DNA of 64,000 bases from Tropicimonas sp. IMCC34011 (GTDB taxonomy: Bacteria > Pseudomonadota > Alphaproteobacteria > Rhodobacterales > Rhodobacteraceae), in contig NZ_QMEJ01000003.1 of assembly GCF_003390865.1 (NCBI RefSeq), positions 372,001 to 436,000 on the forward strand, read 5' to 3'. Shown piece after piece: positions 1-7,850 of this stretch; position 1 is the first letter of the stretch, and every line of letters starts with the position of its first letter. Position numbers and translations under genes: made by a program. The notes below the pieces were generated by a model. The model was not told the DNA's origin and searched no databases. It saw nothing but the letters and a program-made list of their open reading frames with translations.

Positions 1-198
1 ATCAAGGGTCTGATGTGCATCCCGCCGGTGGACGAGGAGGCTGCACTGCACTTTGCGCTCCTGGCAAAGATCGCGGAGCGCAATGGCCTCGAGGGGCTCT
101 CCATGGGCATGTCCGGCGATTTCGAGCGGGCGATCGCGCAAGGGGCGAGCCATGTGCGCGTCGGCTCCGCGATCTTCGGCGAGCGCGACTACGGCTGA
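1..198 (+). CDS. YggS/PLPBP-family pyridoxal-phosphate homeostasis protein (3' end only)
   Basis: Only the C-terminal ~65 residues are in the window; the reading frame is open from base 1. The remaining sequence carries the family signatures GLMCIPP and [12 protein letters not shown], followed by VRVGSAIFG. In YggS/PROSC proteins these contribute to the phosphate-binding side of the PLP site. The protein is a cytoplasmic single-domain PLP-binding TIM barrel that buffers PLP and affects amino-acid homeostasis; it has no known enzymatic turnover. The assignment rests on these motifs and on the stop just after the GERDYG tail, the usual place for the family to end. Confidence 0.9.
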   Translation: MKGLMCIPPVDEEAALHFALLAKIAERNGLEGLSMGMSGDFERAIAQGASHVRVGSAIFGERDYG

Positions 199-300
199 GC
201 CCGGGCGGATCTGCCACGAACGGGCACGTCGCGGTCGAAAGGCACTGGCCCGGCCGGCCCCCCCGTGTCTAATGACGGCCAAACCGGAACGGGGGGCGAC

Positions 301-1674
301 ATGGCCGAGCCGAGCTTGCGCAAGCGGATCTGGGGCTGGTTCTTTTTCGACTGGGCCAGCCAGCCCTACAACACGCTTCTCCTGACCTTCATCTTCGGCC
401 CCTATGTCACCGAGGTCCTCGGCGACGGCTCGACCGCGCAGACGGTCTGGGCCATCGGGATCGGCATTGCTGGCATCGTCATCGCGCTGCTCGCTCCGAT
501 CCTCGGGTCCATGGCGGATACTTCCGGCCGGCGGATGCCATGGATATGGGGCTTCTCGGCGCTCTACGTGATCGGTGCGGCGGGCCTCTGGTGGGCTGCG
601 CCGTCGGATTTCGACCTGATCCGCACGCTGATCTTCTTCGCCCTTGGCCTGATCGGGATGGAATTCGCCACGATCTTCACCAATTCGATGCTGCCCGACC
701 TCGGCTCGCGGGCGGAGATCGGCCGGATCAGCGGGAACGGGTGGGCCTTCGGCTATTGCGGTGGCCTCGTCGCCCTCGTCATCATGCTCGCGTTCTTCGC
801 CCAAGGGGGAGATGGCAAGACCTTCCTCGGCCTCGATCCCGCCTTCGGGCTGGACCCGGAGGCGCGGGAAGGGACCCGCGCCGTCGGACCGCTGACGGCC
901 ATCTGGTACGTCGTCTTCATGGTCCCGTTCTTCCTGTGGGTGCGGGATGCGCGGACGGTGCCGGCTCCGCCGGGCTCCACGAAACTGGCGCTGAAGGACC
1001 TGGGCCGGGCGATCCGGGACCTGCCGAAGACGCCGTCGCTCGCGGCCTATCTCGCCTCCTCGATGTTCTACCGCGATGCGCTGAACGCGATGTACGGGAT
1101 CGGCGGCGTCTACGCGGCGGGTGTCCTCGGCTGGGCGCCGACGGACAGCGGCATATTCGGTATCGTCGCGATCATCACCGGGGCGGTCTTCGCGTTCCTC
1201 GGCGGCCAGCTCGACAGCCGCTTCGGCCCCAAACCCGTCATCACGGTCTGCATCTGGGCGCTGCTCGGCGTGTCCGTCTGCCTCGTCGCGATCTCCCGGG
1301 ACTCCATGTTCGGCGTTCCGCTGGGCGAAGGCTCCAAGGCTCCCGACATCGCTTTCTACGTCATGGGCGCCGTCATCGGGGCAGCGGGCGGTGTCCTGCA
1401 GGCCGCTAGCCGGACGATGATGGTGCGGCAGGGCAATCCCGCCCGGATGACGCAGAGCTTCGGCCTCTACGCCCTCGCCGGAAAGGCGACCTCCTTTCTC
1501 GCGCCGCTTCTCATCGGCGCGGTCACGTTCCTGTCAGGTAGTCAGCAGATCGGGGTTTCGCCGCTCATCGCCCTCTTCCTGCTGGGACTTTTCCTGCTAC
1601 GCTGGGTGAACCCCCACGGAGAGCGAGACGACACATGGGCGCCATCCGCACCTTCCTCACCACCTTTGCTCTGA
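301..1674 (+). CDS. MFS transporter, UMF1 (Atg22-like) family
   Basis: Integral inner-membrane protein of about 457 residues with some 11-12 hydrophobic segments. The N-terminus (RIWGWFFFDWASQPYNTLL) is the hallmark of UMF1-family permeases, related to yeast Atg22 amino-acid effluxers; the substrate in bacteria is not established. A soluble loop of about 40 residues (FLGLDPAFGLDPEAREG) sits mid-protein, as is usual in the family. I start at the ATG at 301 because GGGGGCGAC lies just before it; an in-frame GTG at 265 would add 12 residues without a good ribosome site. The 3' end overlaps mepA by 40 bases, suggesting translational coupling. Confidence 0.88.
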   Translation: MAEPSLRKRIWGWFFFDWASQPYNTLLLTFIFGPYVTEVLGDGSTAQTVWAIGIGIAGIVIALLAPILGSMADTSGRRMPWIWGFSALYVIGAAGLWWAAPSDFDLIRTLIFFALGLIGMEFATIFTNSMLPDLGSRAEIGRISGNGWAFGYCGGLVALVIMLAFFAQGGDGKTFLGLDPAFGLDPEAREGTRAVGPLTAIWYVVFMVPFFLWVRDARTVPAPPGSTKLALKDLGRAIRDLPKTPSLAAYLASSMFYRDALNAMYGIGGVYAAGVLGWAPTDSGIFGIVAIITGAVFAFLGGQLDSRFGPKPVITVCIWALLGVSVCLVAISRDSMFGVPLGEGSKAPDIAFYVMGAVIGAAGGVLQAASRTMMVRQGNPARMTQSFGLYALAGKATSFLAPLLIGAVTFLSGSQQIGVSPLIALFLLGLFLLRWVNPHGERDDTWAPSAPSSPPLL

Positions 1675-2540
1675 CCTTCGCGCTGGCGATTCCCGCCGCC
1701 GCTCAGACCAAGGCAAACCAGCTTTTCGGAGCCAAGGGCTCCCCCTCCCGGCAGGCCCCTGCCGCTTATGGGGAGTATTCCAAGGGCTGCCTCGCCGGCG
1801 GCGTCCAGATGCCCGAAACGGGGCGGACATGGCAGGCCATGCGTCTGTCCCGCAACCGCAACTGGGGCCATCCGGAGATGATCGACTTCCTCGGGGACCT
1901 CAGCCACCGCGTGCAGCGGATCGGCTGGCCGGGTCTCTATATCGGTGACATTTCGCAGGCGCGGGGCGGGCCGATGCTGTCCGGTCACGCAAGCCACCAG
2001 ATGGGCCTCGATGCGGATATCTGGATGCGCAAGCCGCACAGCCTGACCTTGTCCCGCGCCGAGCGCGAAAGGATCGGGTCGACCGACATGCGTTCGGCCA
2101 ACCAGCGCACGGTCAGCGGCAACTACTCCCCCGACGTCGGCCAGGTGATCCAGATCGCCGCCCTCGATCCCCGGGTGGACCGCATCTTCGTCACGCCGCC
2201 GGTCAAGATCGAGCTGTGCAAGCGTGCGACCCGCAAGGACCGGAAGTGGCTGCAGAAGGTGCGTCCGCTCTCGGGCCACAACACGCACTTCCATGTCCGC
2301 CTCAAATGTCCGCGCGGCGACCGAGCCTGCGAGACGCAGCGCCCGACCGTGGACGATCTGTCGAATGGCGGGTCCGGCTGCGACGAGACGCTGATGTGGT
2401 GGGTGACGGATTACCTCGATCCGCCGAAGCGCACGGCGCCTGCCAAGCCGTCCAAGCCCGCTCCGCGCAAGCGTGGCGCGCGTGATTACACGATGGCCGA
2501 TCTGCCGAGACAATGCGCGCAAGTCCTCTCCGCGCCCTGA
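1635..2540 (+). CDS. mepA: Penicillin-insensitive murein endopeptidase MepA (M74)
   Basis: Periplasmic zinc endopeptidase that cuts D-Ala-meso-DAP cross-links in peptidoglycan. The 301-residue product begins with a signal peptide (LALAIPAAAQ-type cleavage near residue 24). It carries the LAS-metallopeptidase motifs of family M74: GHASHQMGLDADIW (residues 117-130, H121 and D128 the expected zinc ligands) and HNTHFHVR (215-222). A conserved Cys-rich C-terminal part (CPRGDRAC) follows, and the tail is Lys/Pro/Arg-rich. The start lies inside the end of the upstream UMF1 gene and the stop overlaps the next gene by 28 bases, so the three are probably co-transcribed. Confidence 0.95.
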   Translation: MGAIRTFLTTFALTFALAIPAAAQTKANQLFGAKGSPSRQAPAAYGEYSKGCLAGGVQMPETGRTWQAMRLSRNRNWGHPEMIDFLGDLSHRVQRIGWPGLYIGDISQARGGPMLSGHASHQMGLDADIWMRKPHSLTLSRAERERIGSTDMRSANQRTVSGNYSPDVGQVIQIAALDPRVDRIFVTPPVKIELCKRATRKDRKWLQKVRPLSGHNTHFHVRLKCPRGDRACETQRPTVDDLSNGGSGCDETLMWWVTDYLDPPKRTAPAKPSKPAPRKRGARDYTMADLPRQCAQVLSAP

Positions 2541-3388
2541 TCCTCGCGCTCGTTGCCCTGGCGTCCTGCGTCGCTGCCGATGAGGCGGTGGCGCCGGAGG
2601 CGGCAGCAGTGGTCGCCTTCCCCGAACCCGATCCGGGGGGCTGGTCCGCGGTGCACGTCTCGCCGGACGGGGCGCGCGCCATCGCGATTGCCGATAACGG
2701 CGTGCGCGCGGACCTTCGGTTGCGGCGGGAGAACGGGCGGCTCACGGGGGCCGATCTCATCTCACGTGCGCCACTTGCCGGGCCGGACGGACGCACTTTG
2801 GAGGGGGCAGGCGAGGACAGCGAGGGACTCGCCCTCCTGCCGGACGGCCGCGTCGCGATCTCCTTCGAGCGCGCAAGCCGGATCCTGATCTACCCGGCGG
2901 ACGGCGGCTCGCCGGAGCGTCTGGCTGTGCCGGAAGCGGAGACGCTCGATCCGAACCGCGGATACGAAGGGCTCGCATCAAGCCCGGACGGGACGCTCTA
3001 CACCCTTCGCGAAGGCAACGTGGATGACACCGGCCCGGTGCCGCTCTGGGCTTGGGACGGCGCTTGGCGCGTCTCGAGGCAGATCCCGCGGGACCGGGCC
3101 TGGCTCGCCGCAGGCGCCGATATCGGGCCGGACGGGCAGATCTATATCCTCGAGCGGGCGTTTCTCGGCCTCGGCTTCGCCAGCCGCATCCGCCGCTTCA
3201 ACACCACGGGCGACGATTCGGGGCAGATCGTCTGGTCCTCCTCCTTCGGCGTTCACGGCAACCTCGAAGGCCTCTCCCTCTGGCAGGACGGCGCCACGCT
3301 CCGCGCGCTCATGGTCTCGGACAACAATCACGCCGGCGTTGCACGCTCCGAGTTCGTCGAGATCGTCCTGCCCCGGGACTTGCGGTGA
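2513..3388 (+). CDS. Esterase-like activity of phytase family lipoprotein
   Basis: A 291-residue protein with a lipoprotein-type signal (ALVALASC, lipid-modified Cys near residue 19), so probably anchored in the periplasm or outer membrane. The body shows repeated propeller-like strands ending in DG turns and the motifs GEDSEGLALLPDG, GYEGLASSPDG and NLEGLSLW, typical of the phytase-like esterase domain (PF13449-type). The substrate is unknown; phosphate esters are only an inference from the family name. It overlaps mepA by 28 bases and appears to close this small operon; a strong hairpin follows at 3414-3434. Confidence 0.8.
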   Translation: MRASPLRALILALVALASCVAADEAVAPEAAAVVAFPEPDPGGWSAVHVSPDGARAIAIADNGVRADLRLRRENGRLTGADLISRAPLAGPDGRTLEGAGEDSEGLALLPDGRVAISFERASRILIYPADGGSPERLAVPEAETLDPNRGYEGLASSPDGTLYTLREGNVDDTGPVPLWAWDGAWRVSRQIPRDRAWLAAGADIGPDGQIYILERAFLGLGFASRIRRFNTTGDDSGQIVWSSSFGVHGNLEGLSLWQDGATLRALMVSDNNHAGVARSEFVEIVLPRDLR

Positions 3389-3413
3389 CCCTGCGGGAGG
3401 AGTAACGGGAGCC

Positions 3414-3434
3414 GCCTCGGGCGATCCCCGAGGC
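3414..3434 (+). terminator. GC-rich hairpin after the phytase-like gene, abutting the riboswitch
   Basis: Perfect 8-bp stem GCCTCGGG/CCCGAGGC (3414-3421 with 3427-3434) and a 5-base loop. No T-tract follows, so factor-independent termination is not certain. It touches the 5' edge of the preQ1-like element and could equally serve as an upstream stem of that leader. Confidence 0.45.
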
Positions 3435-3464
3435 ACAAGTCGCCGCAACCTTGTAAAAACGGGC
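3435..3464 (+). promoter_or_regulatory. preQ1-I (type 2-like) riboswitch before the queuosine-precursor transporter
   Basis: The 30 bases fold as an H-type pseudoknot with the preQ1-I layout. P1 is ACAAG/CTTGT (3435-3439 with 3450-3454). The loop TCGCCGCAAC (3440-3449) ends in a C at the position that pairs with the ligand in the Thermoanaerobacter aptamer, whose loop I recall as UCGCAGUAAC (8 of 10 identical). An A5 tail (3455-3459) follows. P2 forms from CCG (3443-3445) with CGG (3460-3462). P2 uses the GGG that is the only Shine-Dalgarno candidate for the ATG at 3473, predicting translational shut-off by preQ1. The downstream gene is a queuosine-precursor transporter, the expected target. 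The comparison is from memory, not a search. Confidence 0.82.
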
Positions 3465-3472
3465 ACCACATC

Positions 3473-4105
3473 ATGAACCGATCCTTCCTCGCCGGCGTGG
3501 TGGCGATGGCCATCGTCGTCGTCGCCTCCAACATCCTTGTCCAGCATCTCCTCGGGGACTGGCTGACCTGGGGGGCGCTGACCTATCCCGTCGCCTTTCT
3601 CGTCACCGACCTGATGAACCGCATCCACGGCCCCGCCGCCGCGCGCCGCGTCGTCGCCACGGGCTTTGCTGTGGGCGTCGCCTGCTCGCTGATCGGGACG
3701 CAGATCACGGGCGAGTTCGGCCCGCTGGTCACCTGGCGCGTCGCCATCGCCTCGGGCACCGCGTTCCTCGCCGCGCAGCTCTGCGACGTCGCGATATTCG
3801 ACCGTCTCCGGGGCGGGCGCTGGTGGCGCGCTCCGCTTGCCTCGACCCTCGTCGGCTCCGCGCTCGACACGGCGATCTTCTTCACTATCGCTTTCGCGGC
3901 ATTCCTCAACGGTGTCGAACCCGGCAACACGCCGGCCTGGGCGCAGGAGGGCGTTCCGCTCCTCGGCGCGGGTCCCGCCCTGCCGCTCTGGGTCTCCCTC
4001 GCGCTGGCGGACTGGGGCGTGAAGCTCGGTCTCGCGATCGTCGCGCTCATCCCCTTCCGGCTCATCGTGCGGCGGGTCACGGGCTCGGGAGTTCTTGCCC
4101 ATTGA
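3473..4105 (+). CDS. yhhQ: Queuosine precursor transporter (YhhQ/VUT family)
   Basis: A 210-residue inner-membrane protein with about six hydrophobic helices. The motif YPVAFLVTDLMNRIHG near residues 38-53 and the late block LWVSLALADWGVKLGLAIVALIPFRL are characteristic of the COG1738/VUT family. E. coli YhhQ imports the queuosine precursors preQ0 and preQ1. The preQ1-type element directly before the start (3435-3464) strongly supports this function: the precursor would repress its own importer. No queuosine biosynthesis gene is visible nearby, so the cell may depend on salvage or encode the pathway elsewhere. Confidence 0.92.
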   Translation: MNRSFLAGVVAMAIVVVASNILVQHLLGDWLTWGALTYPVAFLVTDLMNRIHGPAAARRVVATGFAVGVACSLIGTQITGEFGPLVTWRVAIASGTAFLAAQLCDVAIFDRLRGGRWWRAPLASTLVGSALDTAIFFTIAFAAFLNGVEPGNTPAWAQEGVPLLGAGPALPLWVSLALADWGVKLGLAIVALIPFRLIVRRVTGSGVLAH

Positions 4106-4167
4106 CAGAACGACATCGCTCGCCCACCTTCATCGTATTGGTTCAACAAGCGAAAGGAGGTGGTCCA

Positions 4168-4224
4168 GTGTCGAGAGTTGTACTGGAGCGAGGTGTCGGG
4201 ACAGATCGGGAGGTTCGCCTCTGA
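4168..4224 (+). CDS. 18-codon leader ORF with an extended Shine-Dalgarno
   Basis: GTG at 4168 lies 7 bases after AAAGGAGG (4153-4160), an ideal spacing, and opens 18 codons (MSRVVLERGVGTDREVRL) ending with TGA at 4222-4224. No function is recognisable. The +1 frame over the same bases is open to a TAA at 4268-4270 and reads as a plausible peptide (RELYWSEVSGQIGRF...). A 2-base indel near the start would therefore switch the product, and the true coding frame is uncertain. The start codon lies inside the CCAGT/ACTGG stem and the SD can be masked by CCGCCTCC at 4276-4283. Confidence 0.45.
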   Translation: MSRVVLERGVGTDREVRL

Positions 4225-4297
4225 GGCAACCCGAGGTGGCTTGAGCCATCCGATCTGGCGTAGGTCCTAACCGACCCGCCTCCAATCAAGACTCGGA

Positions 4298-4325
4298 GGG
4301 CGGCCCCGTTTGCGGGCCGCCCTTT
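4298..4325 (+). terminator. Intrinsic terminator between the leader ORF and arfB
   Basis: Perfect 9-bp stem GGGCGGCCC/GGGCCGCCC (4298-4306 with 4314-4322), 7-base loop and TTT. It ends the leader transcript 45 bases before the arfB start, so arfB needs read-through, antitermination or its own promoter. Confidence 0.8.
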
Positions 4326-4370
4326 CCGCATGAAGGGGGCACTAGGTGTCCCGAGAGCCGAGAGAAGACG

Positions 4371-4787
4371 ATGTCCCTCCGTATTACCGACCAGGTGTCC
4401 ATCGAGGATTGGGAGCTCACCGAACAGTTCATCCGCGCCGGCGGTCCCGGCGGGCAGAACGTCAACAAGGTGTCCTCAGCGGTGGAGCTCCGCTTCGAGG
4501 CGGAGCGCTCGCCGAACCTGCCGGGCCCGGTCAAGGCGCGGCTCCGCCGGATCGCCGGGCGCCGCTGGACGAAGGAGGGCGCCGTCGTCCTTCAGGTCAG
4601 TTCCGAGCGTAGCCAGACCCGAAACAGGGAGATCGCCCGGGAACGGCTCGCGGACATGATCCGCAGCGCGCTCCAGCGCCCGAAGAAGCGCGTCGCGACG
4701 CGCGTCTCCCTCAATCAGAAGCGCAAGCGCGTGGACGCCAAGAAGCGGCGGAGCGAGGTGAAGGCGCTGCGCGGCAAGGTCGAATAG
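4371..4787 (+). CDS. arfB: Alternative ribosome-rescue factor ArfB (YaeJ), peptidyl-tRNA hydrolase
   Basis: A 138-residue cytoplasmic factor that enters the empty A site of stalled ribosomes and hydrolyses peptidyl-tRNA. The catalytic GGQ is at residues 27-29 within FIRAGGPGGQNVNKV, as in release factors. The C-terminal 45 residues are a basic tail (RPKKRVATRVSLNQKRKR...) that in ArfB occupies the mRNA channel. Length matches E. coli YaeJ (140). The start ATG has AGAGAAG 5 bases upstream. The stop is only 2 bases from the convergent pncB stop. The 16S-complementary leader RNA just upstream is the notable context. Confidence 0.95.
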   Translation: MSLRITDQVSIEDWELTEQFIRAGGPGGQNVNKVSSAVELRFEAERSPNLPGPVKARLRRIAGRRWTKEGAVVLQVSSERSQTRNREIARERLADMIRSALQRPKKRVATRVSLNQKRKRVDAKKRRSEVKALRGKVE

Positions 4788-4789
4788 CG

Positions 4790-6082
4790 TCAGACGAGCA
4801 CGTCCATCCGCTCCTGCGCGCCGACATCGAAGATCCGCTTGTATCGCGCGATCTCGGCCTCTGGCCCCATCGCCTTGTTCGGATTGTCCGACAGCTTGAC
4901 CGTCGGGCGTCCGTCCGCCTCGATGGCCTTGCAGACCAGCGAGAACGGGGCGAGCCGGTCGCCCGGAACGAGGCCGCGGAAGTCGTTGGTCAGAAGCGTG
5001 CCCCATCCGAACGAGACGCGGACGCGGCCGTGGAACTGTTGGTGGAGCGCCTTGATCTTGTCCACGTCGAGGCCGTCCGAAAAGATCACCAGCTTCTCGC
5101 GCGGATCCTCGCCGCGCTCCTTCCACCAGCGGATCGCGGTCTCGGCGCCGGTCGCGGGGTCCCCGCTGTCGACGCGGATCCCGGTCCAGCCGGCGAGCCA
5201 GTCCGGCGCGCGCTCGAGGAAGCCCGCCGTGCCGTAGGTGTCCGGCAGGATCATGCGAAGGTTGCCCTCGTGCTCCTCCTGCCAGTCGGCCAGAACGCTG
5301 TAGGGCGCCGTCGCAAGCGCCCGATCGTCCTCGGCAAGCGCGGAGTAGACCATGGGCAGTTCGTGCGCATTGGTGCCGATGGCCTCGATGTCCCGCCGCA
5401 TGGCGATGAGGCAGTTGGACGTGCCGGTGAATTTCGGCCCCAGCCCCTCCATCATCGCCTGCACGCACCAATCCTGCCACAGGAACGAATGTCGCCGCCG
5501 TGTGCCGAAATCGGCGATCAGGAGGTCCGGCAGATCCCGCAGCACCTCCACCTTCTCCCAGACCCGGGTCATCGCCCGCGCATAGAGCACCTCGAGCTCG
5601 AAGCGCCCCATGTCGGCGATCACGGCGCGCCCGCGCAGCTCCATCAGGACCGCGAGCGCGGGGATCTCCCACATGGTCACCTCGGGCCAGGAGCCTTCGA
5701 AGGTCAGCTCGTACTGGTCCCCCCGTCGCTCCAGCGTGTAGGGCGGAAGGCGCAGGTTCTCGAACCATTCCATGAAGTCCGACCGGAACATCTGGCGCTT
5801 GCCGTAGAACGTGTTGCCGCGGAGCCATGTGCTCTCCCCGCGGGTCAGCGACAGGGAGCGGATGTGATCCAGCTGCTCGCGCAGTTCCCCCTCGTCGATC
5901 AGTCTGGCGAGCGGCACGTCCTTCGTGCGGTTGATCAGACTGAACGTGACGCGCGTGTCCGGATGATTGCGGAACACCGACTGACACATCAGCAATTTGT
6001 AGAAATCGTTGTCCAGAAGCGAGCGGACGATCGGGTCGATCTTCCATTTGTGGTTCCACACGCGCGTGGCGATATCGACCAT
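4790..6082 (-). CDS. pncB: Nicotinate phosphoribosyltransferase
   Basis: Converts nicotinate and PRPP to nicotinate mononucleotide in the Preiss-Handler NAD salvage route; cytoplasmic. The 430 residues match the family length. The N-terminal [16 protein letters not shown] and the active-site block [13 protein letters not shown] (residues 188-200, His198 being the expected phosphorylated histidine) are diagnostic. VDSGDP and [11 protein letters not shown] follow in the phosphate-binding barrel. It lies downstream of pncA on the same strand with a 62-base gap, so the two form a nicotinamide-to-NaMN unit. Confidence 0.96.
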   Translation of the reverse strand: MVDIATRVWNHKWKIDPIVRSLLDNDFYKLLMCQSVFRNHPDTRVTFSLINRTKDVPLARLIDEGELREQLDHIRSLSLTRGESTWLRGNTFYGKRQMFRSDFMEWFENLRLPPYTLERRGDQYELTFEGSWPEVTMWEIPALAVLMELRGRAVIADMGRFELEVLYARAMTRVWEKVEVLRDLPDLLIADFGTRRRHSFLWQDWCVQAMMEGLGPKFTGTSNCLIAMRRDIEAIGTNAHELPMVYSALAEDDRALATAPYSVLADWQEEHEGNLRMILPDTYGTAGFLERAPDWLAGWTGIRVDSGDPATGAETAIRWWKERGEDPREKLVIFSDGLDVDKIKALHQQFHGRVRVSFGWGTLLTNDFRGLVPGDRLAPFSLVCKAIEADGRPTVKLSDNPNKAMGPEAEIARYKRIFDVGAQERMDVLV

Positions 6083-6144
6083 CCGCCGGTTCCTTCTCCC
6101 AAGCCGGCGGCGACGCTAGCGCACCCTGCGGCGCTTTGAAATGG

Positions 6145-6747
6145 TCAGCCGCCCTCGAGGCGGACACCCGCCGCCCGCAATCCCTCTAAAGCCGCGTCCA
6201 GAGAGCCGCTGAAGTCGATCCCGCGGCAGGCCGAAAGGTCCACCGTCACGTCGAAGCCGAGCTTCGCGGCATCCAGCGCGGAGTAATTGACGCAGAAATC
6301 CGTCGCGAGGCCGACCATCACAAGCCGCTCGGCCCCACGGCTGCGCAGGTAGCCCTCGAGCCCGGTGGGGGTGACGTGATCATTCTCGAAGAAGGCAGAA
6401 TAGCTGTCCACGGCCTTGCGGAAGCCCTTGCGCACGATCAGGTCGGCGGGATCGGTGCGAAGATCCACGTGAAACGCGGCACCGTCAGATCCCTGCACGC
6501 AGTGATCCGGCCAGAGCACCTGCGGGCCGTAGGGCATCTCGATCATGTCCATCGGCGCCTTTGCGGGATGCTCCGAGGCGAAGGAGGAATGCCCGGCAGG
6601 GTGCCAGTCCTGCGTCAGGACGCGGATCGGGTACGCATCCATCATCGCATTGATCCGCGGCACGACCTCGTCTCCGCCAGCCACGGCCAGCGCGCCGCCC
6701 GGGCAGAAGTCGTTCTGAACATCGATCACGATAAGGGCGTCGGTCAT
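6145..6747 (-). CDS. pncA: Nicotinamidase
   Basis: Deamidates nicotinamide to nicotinate, feeding PncB. The isochorismatase-fold triad is visible: D9 in IVIDVQNDF, K107 in VRKGF and C152 in GLATDFCVNY. Metal ligands D47 and H49 (TQDWHPAGHSSF) and H82 (WPDHC) are also present. I start at the ATG at 6747 because AAAGGAGG lies 5 bases upstream; a longer in-frame version from 6801 adds 18 residues without homology support. The 200-residue length is normal. Transcribed with pncB. Confidence 0.95.
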   Translation of the reverse strand: MTDALIVIDVQNDFCPGGALAVAGGDEVVPRINAMMDAYPIRVLTQDWHPAGHSSFASEHPAKAPMDMIEMPYGPQVLWPDHCVQGSDGAAFHVDLRTDPADLIVRKGFRKAVDSYSAFFENDHVTPTGLEGYLRSRGAERLVMVGLATDFCVNYSALDAAKLGFDVTVDLSACRGIDFSGSLDAALEGLRAAGVRLEGG

Positions 6748-6845
6748 TCGAGCCTCCTTTGCGGCCATAAAATATTGACGACTCGCATTACGCTGGGGCA
6801 CCCTTTCGGCATTTACCGACTACAAATCATTCAGGAACAAGTCCA

Positions 6846-7850
6846 ATGCCGATGAGAACATTCACCCAAAGCTACTCTCGCGCACGTCGCACCATCAAAA
6901 GTTCGACCTTCAAGGATGCGACTGCGGATTACTTCGACAAGCCCGTCGCGGGTGTTCTGGCCTCGGGCGGGCCGGATCGCAAGTACGGCCCCGCCCTCGA
7001 CGTCTATCGCCTTTTCCTGAGCATTCGTCGGATGCGGGACGGCAGCAAGGAAGGGGACATCCTCGTCGACGACGCCCTCGGCTCGAAACCGAAGAAGCTG
7101 AGCGATGCCGTCGCCACCCTCAAGAAACTTCGGCATCTCTACATGGTGCACCTGCGCGGCGGGCAGGAGCTGTGGATGTTCTCGCCGCCCAAGGCTTATA
7201 CCGAATGGCTTTTCGACGAATATGCCGGGATGACGGAGAAGAACCTCCGCCTCTGGGCGAACGAAACCGAAGAGGTCTACACCTCCGATCACAAGGGAAA
7301 GATGGCTACCGCGACGTCGCAGGCGCTGCGCTGGTCGCAAAGCTGCGTCGCCAAGCTGGCCGTGCCGGACGCGACGACAAAGGCCGTCATCAAACGCTGG
7401 TTCACCGACGGTTCCGCGAGCGACGAGGACGTGAAGAGGATCGCCGCGTCGCTTCTGGCCGGGTTCAAGAAGATCACCGCCGTCCTCAACAGCAACAAGC
7501 TGATCTTCTCGGACGAGCCGGTCGACAGAAACGGCGGCGGCTGGAAGGACTTCGCCTTCGTGATCTCGTCGGAGAAGATGAACGTCGTCTACATTCAGAA
7601 GGCGACGCTGGATGCGGCGGTGAACGGAAAGATGTGGCTCGCGGCCCTCACCATCATCCACGAGCTGTCCCATCGGGAGATCAATACCGATGACCACAGG
7701 TACGACACGAGCGGCAAGCTCTCTCCCTCCGCAGGGAAGCTCACCCCCGCACAGGCGCTCGATAACGCGGACAACTGGGGCTACTTCGCGACCGATCTCA
7801 ATGGTGGCCTTGCTGCTGGGACTCGCACTACCGTGGCCGGCGTGGCCTGA
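6846..7850 (+). CDS. M35-like (aspzincin) metallo-endopeptidase
   Basis: A 334-residue protein in two parts. Residues 1-125 form an unrecognised, probably helical domain (DVYRLFLSIRRMR...KKLSDAVATLKKLRHLY). The C-terminal ~170 residues end in an aspzincin active site: HELSH at 272-276, acidic residues D282/D283 as candidate third zinc ligand, and NADNWGYFATD at 307-317, matching the NADSYxxF element of M35/PF14521 peptidases. There is no signal peptide, unusual for a secreted protease. The ATG at 6846 has AGGAAC 8 bases before it. The 3' end overlaps a small exported protein by 50 bases, suggesting a functional pair. The 98 bases upstream are AT-richer than the surroundings. Confidence 0.75.
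   Translation: MPMRTFTQSYSRARRTIKSSTFKDATADYFDKPVAGVLASGGPDRKYGPALDVYRLFLSIRRMRDGSKEGDILVDDALGSKPKKLSDAVATLKKLRHLYMVHLRGGQELWMFSPPKAYTEWLFDEYAGMTEKNLRLWANETEEVYTSDHKGKMATATSQALRWSQSCVAKLAVPDATTKAVIKRWFTDGSASDEDVKRIAASLLAGFKKITAVLNSNKLIFSDEPVDRNGGGWKDFAFVISSEKMNVVYIQKATLDAAVNGKMWLAALTIIHELSHREINTDDHRYDTSGKLSPSAGKLTPAQALDNADNWGYFATDLNGGLAAGTRTTVAGVA

Larger units (their letters stand above)
4125..4325 (+). ncRNA. Candidate structured leader RNA with 16S-complementary SD before arfB
   Basis: The 265-base gap between yhhQ and arfB holds an organised transcript. A perfect -35 hexamer TTGACA lies at 4102-4107, without a clear -10. GAAAGGAGGTGGTCCAG (4152-4168) is complementary to the 3' end of 16S rRNA over 17 bases with one G-U pair, far more than a normal SD. 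CCGCCTCC (4276-4283) can pair with GGAGGTGG (4156-4163) and so hide it. CCAGT (4165-4169) can pair with ACTGG (4182-4186) around the start codon of a tiny ORF. A strong intrinsic terminator ends the element (4298-4325). The 5' end is approximate. Whether this is an attenuator for arfB or a free-standing small RNA/mRNA cannot be told from the sequence. Confidence 0.6.

Noticed and set aside
2978-4102. 374-codon minus-strand ORF over the phytase-like and yhhQ genes
   Set aside because: Low-complexity Arg/Asp/Glu/Gly composition typical of high-GC antisense frames; both plus-strand genes are well supported.
4476-6167. 563-codon minus-strand ORF overlapping pncB
   Set aside because: Arg/Ala/Gly/His-rich shadow of pncB, which has full family motifs in its own frame.
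7690-7800. Longer start for the small exported protein
   Set aside because: It would bury the signal peptide and lies inside the peptidase gene, whose NADNWGYF motif is needed.
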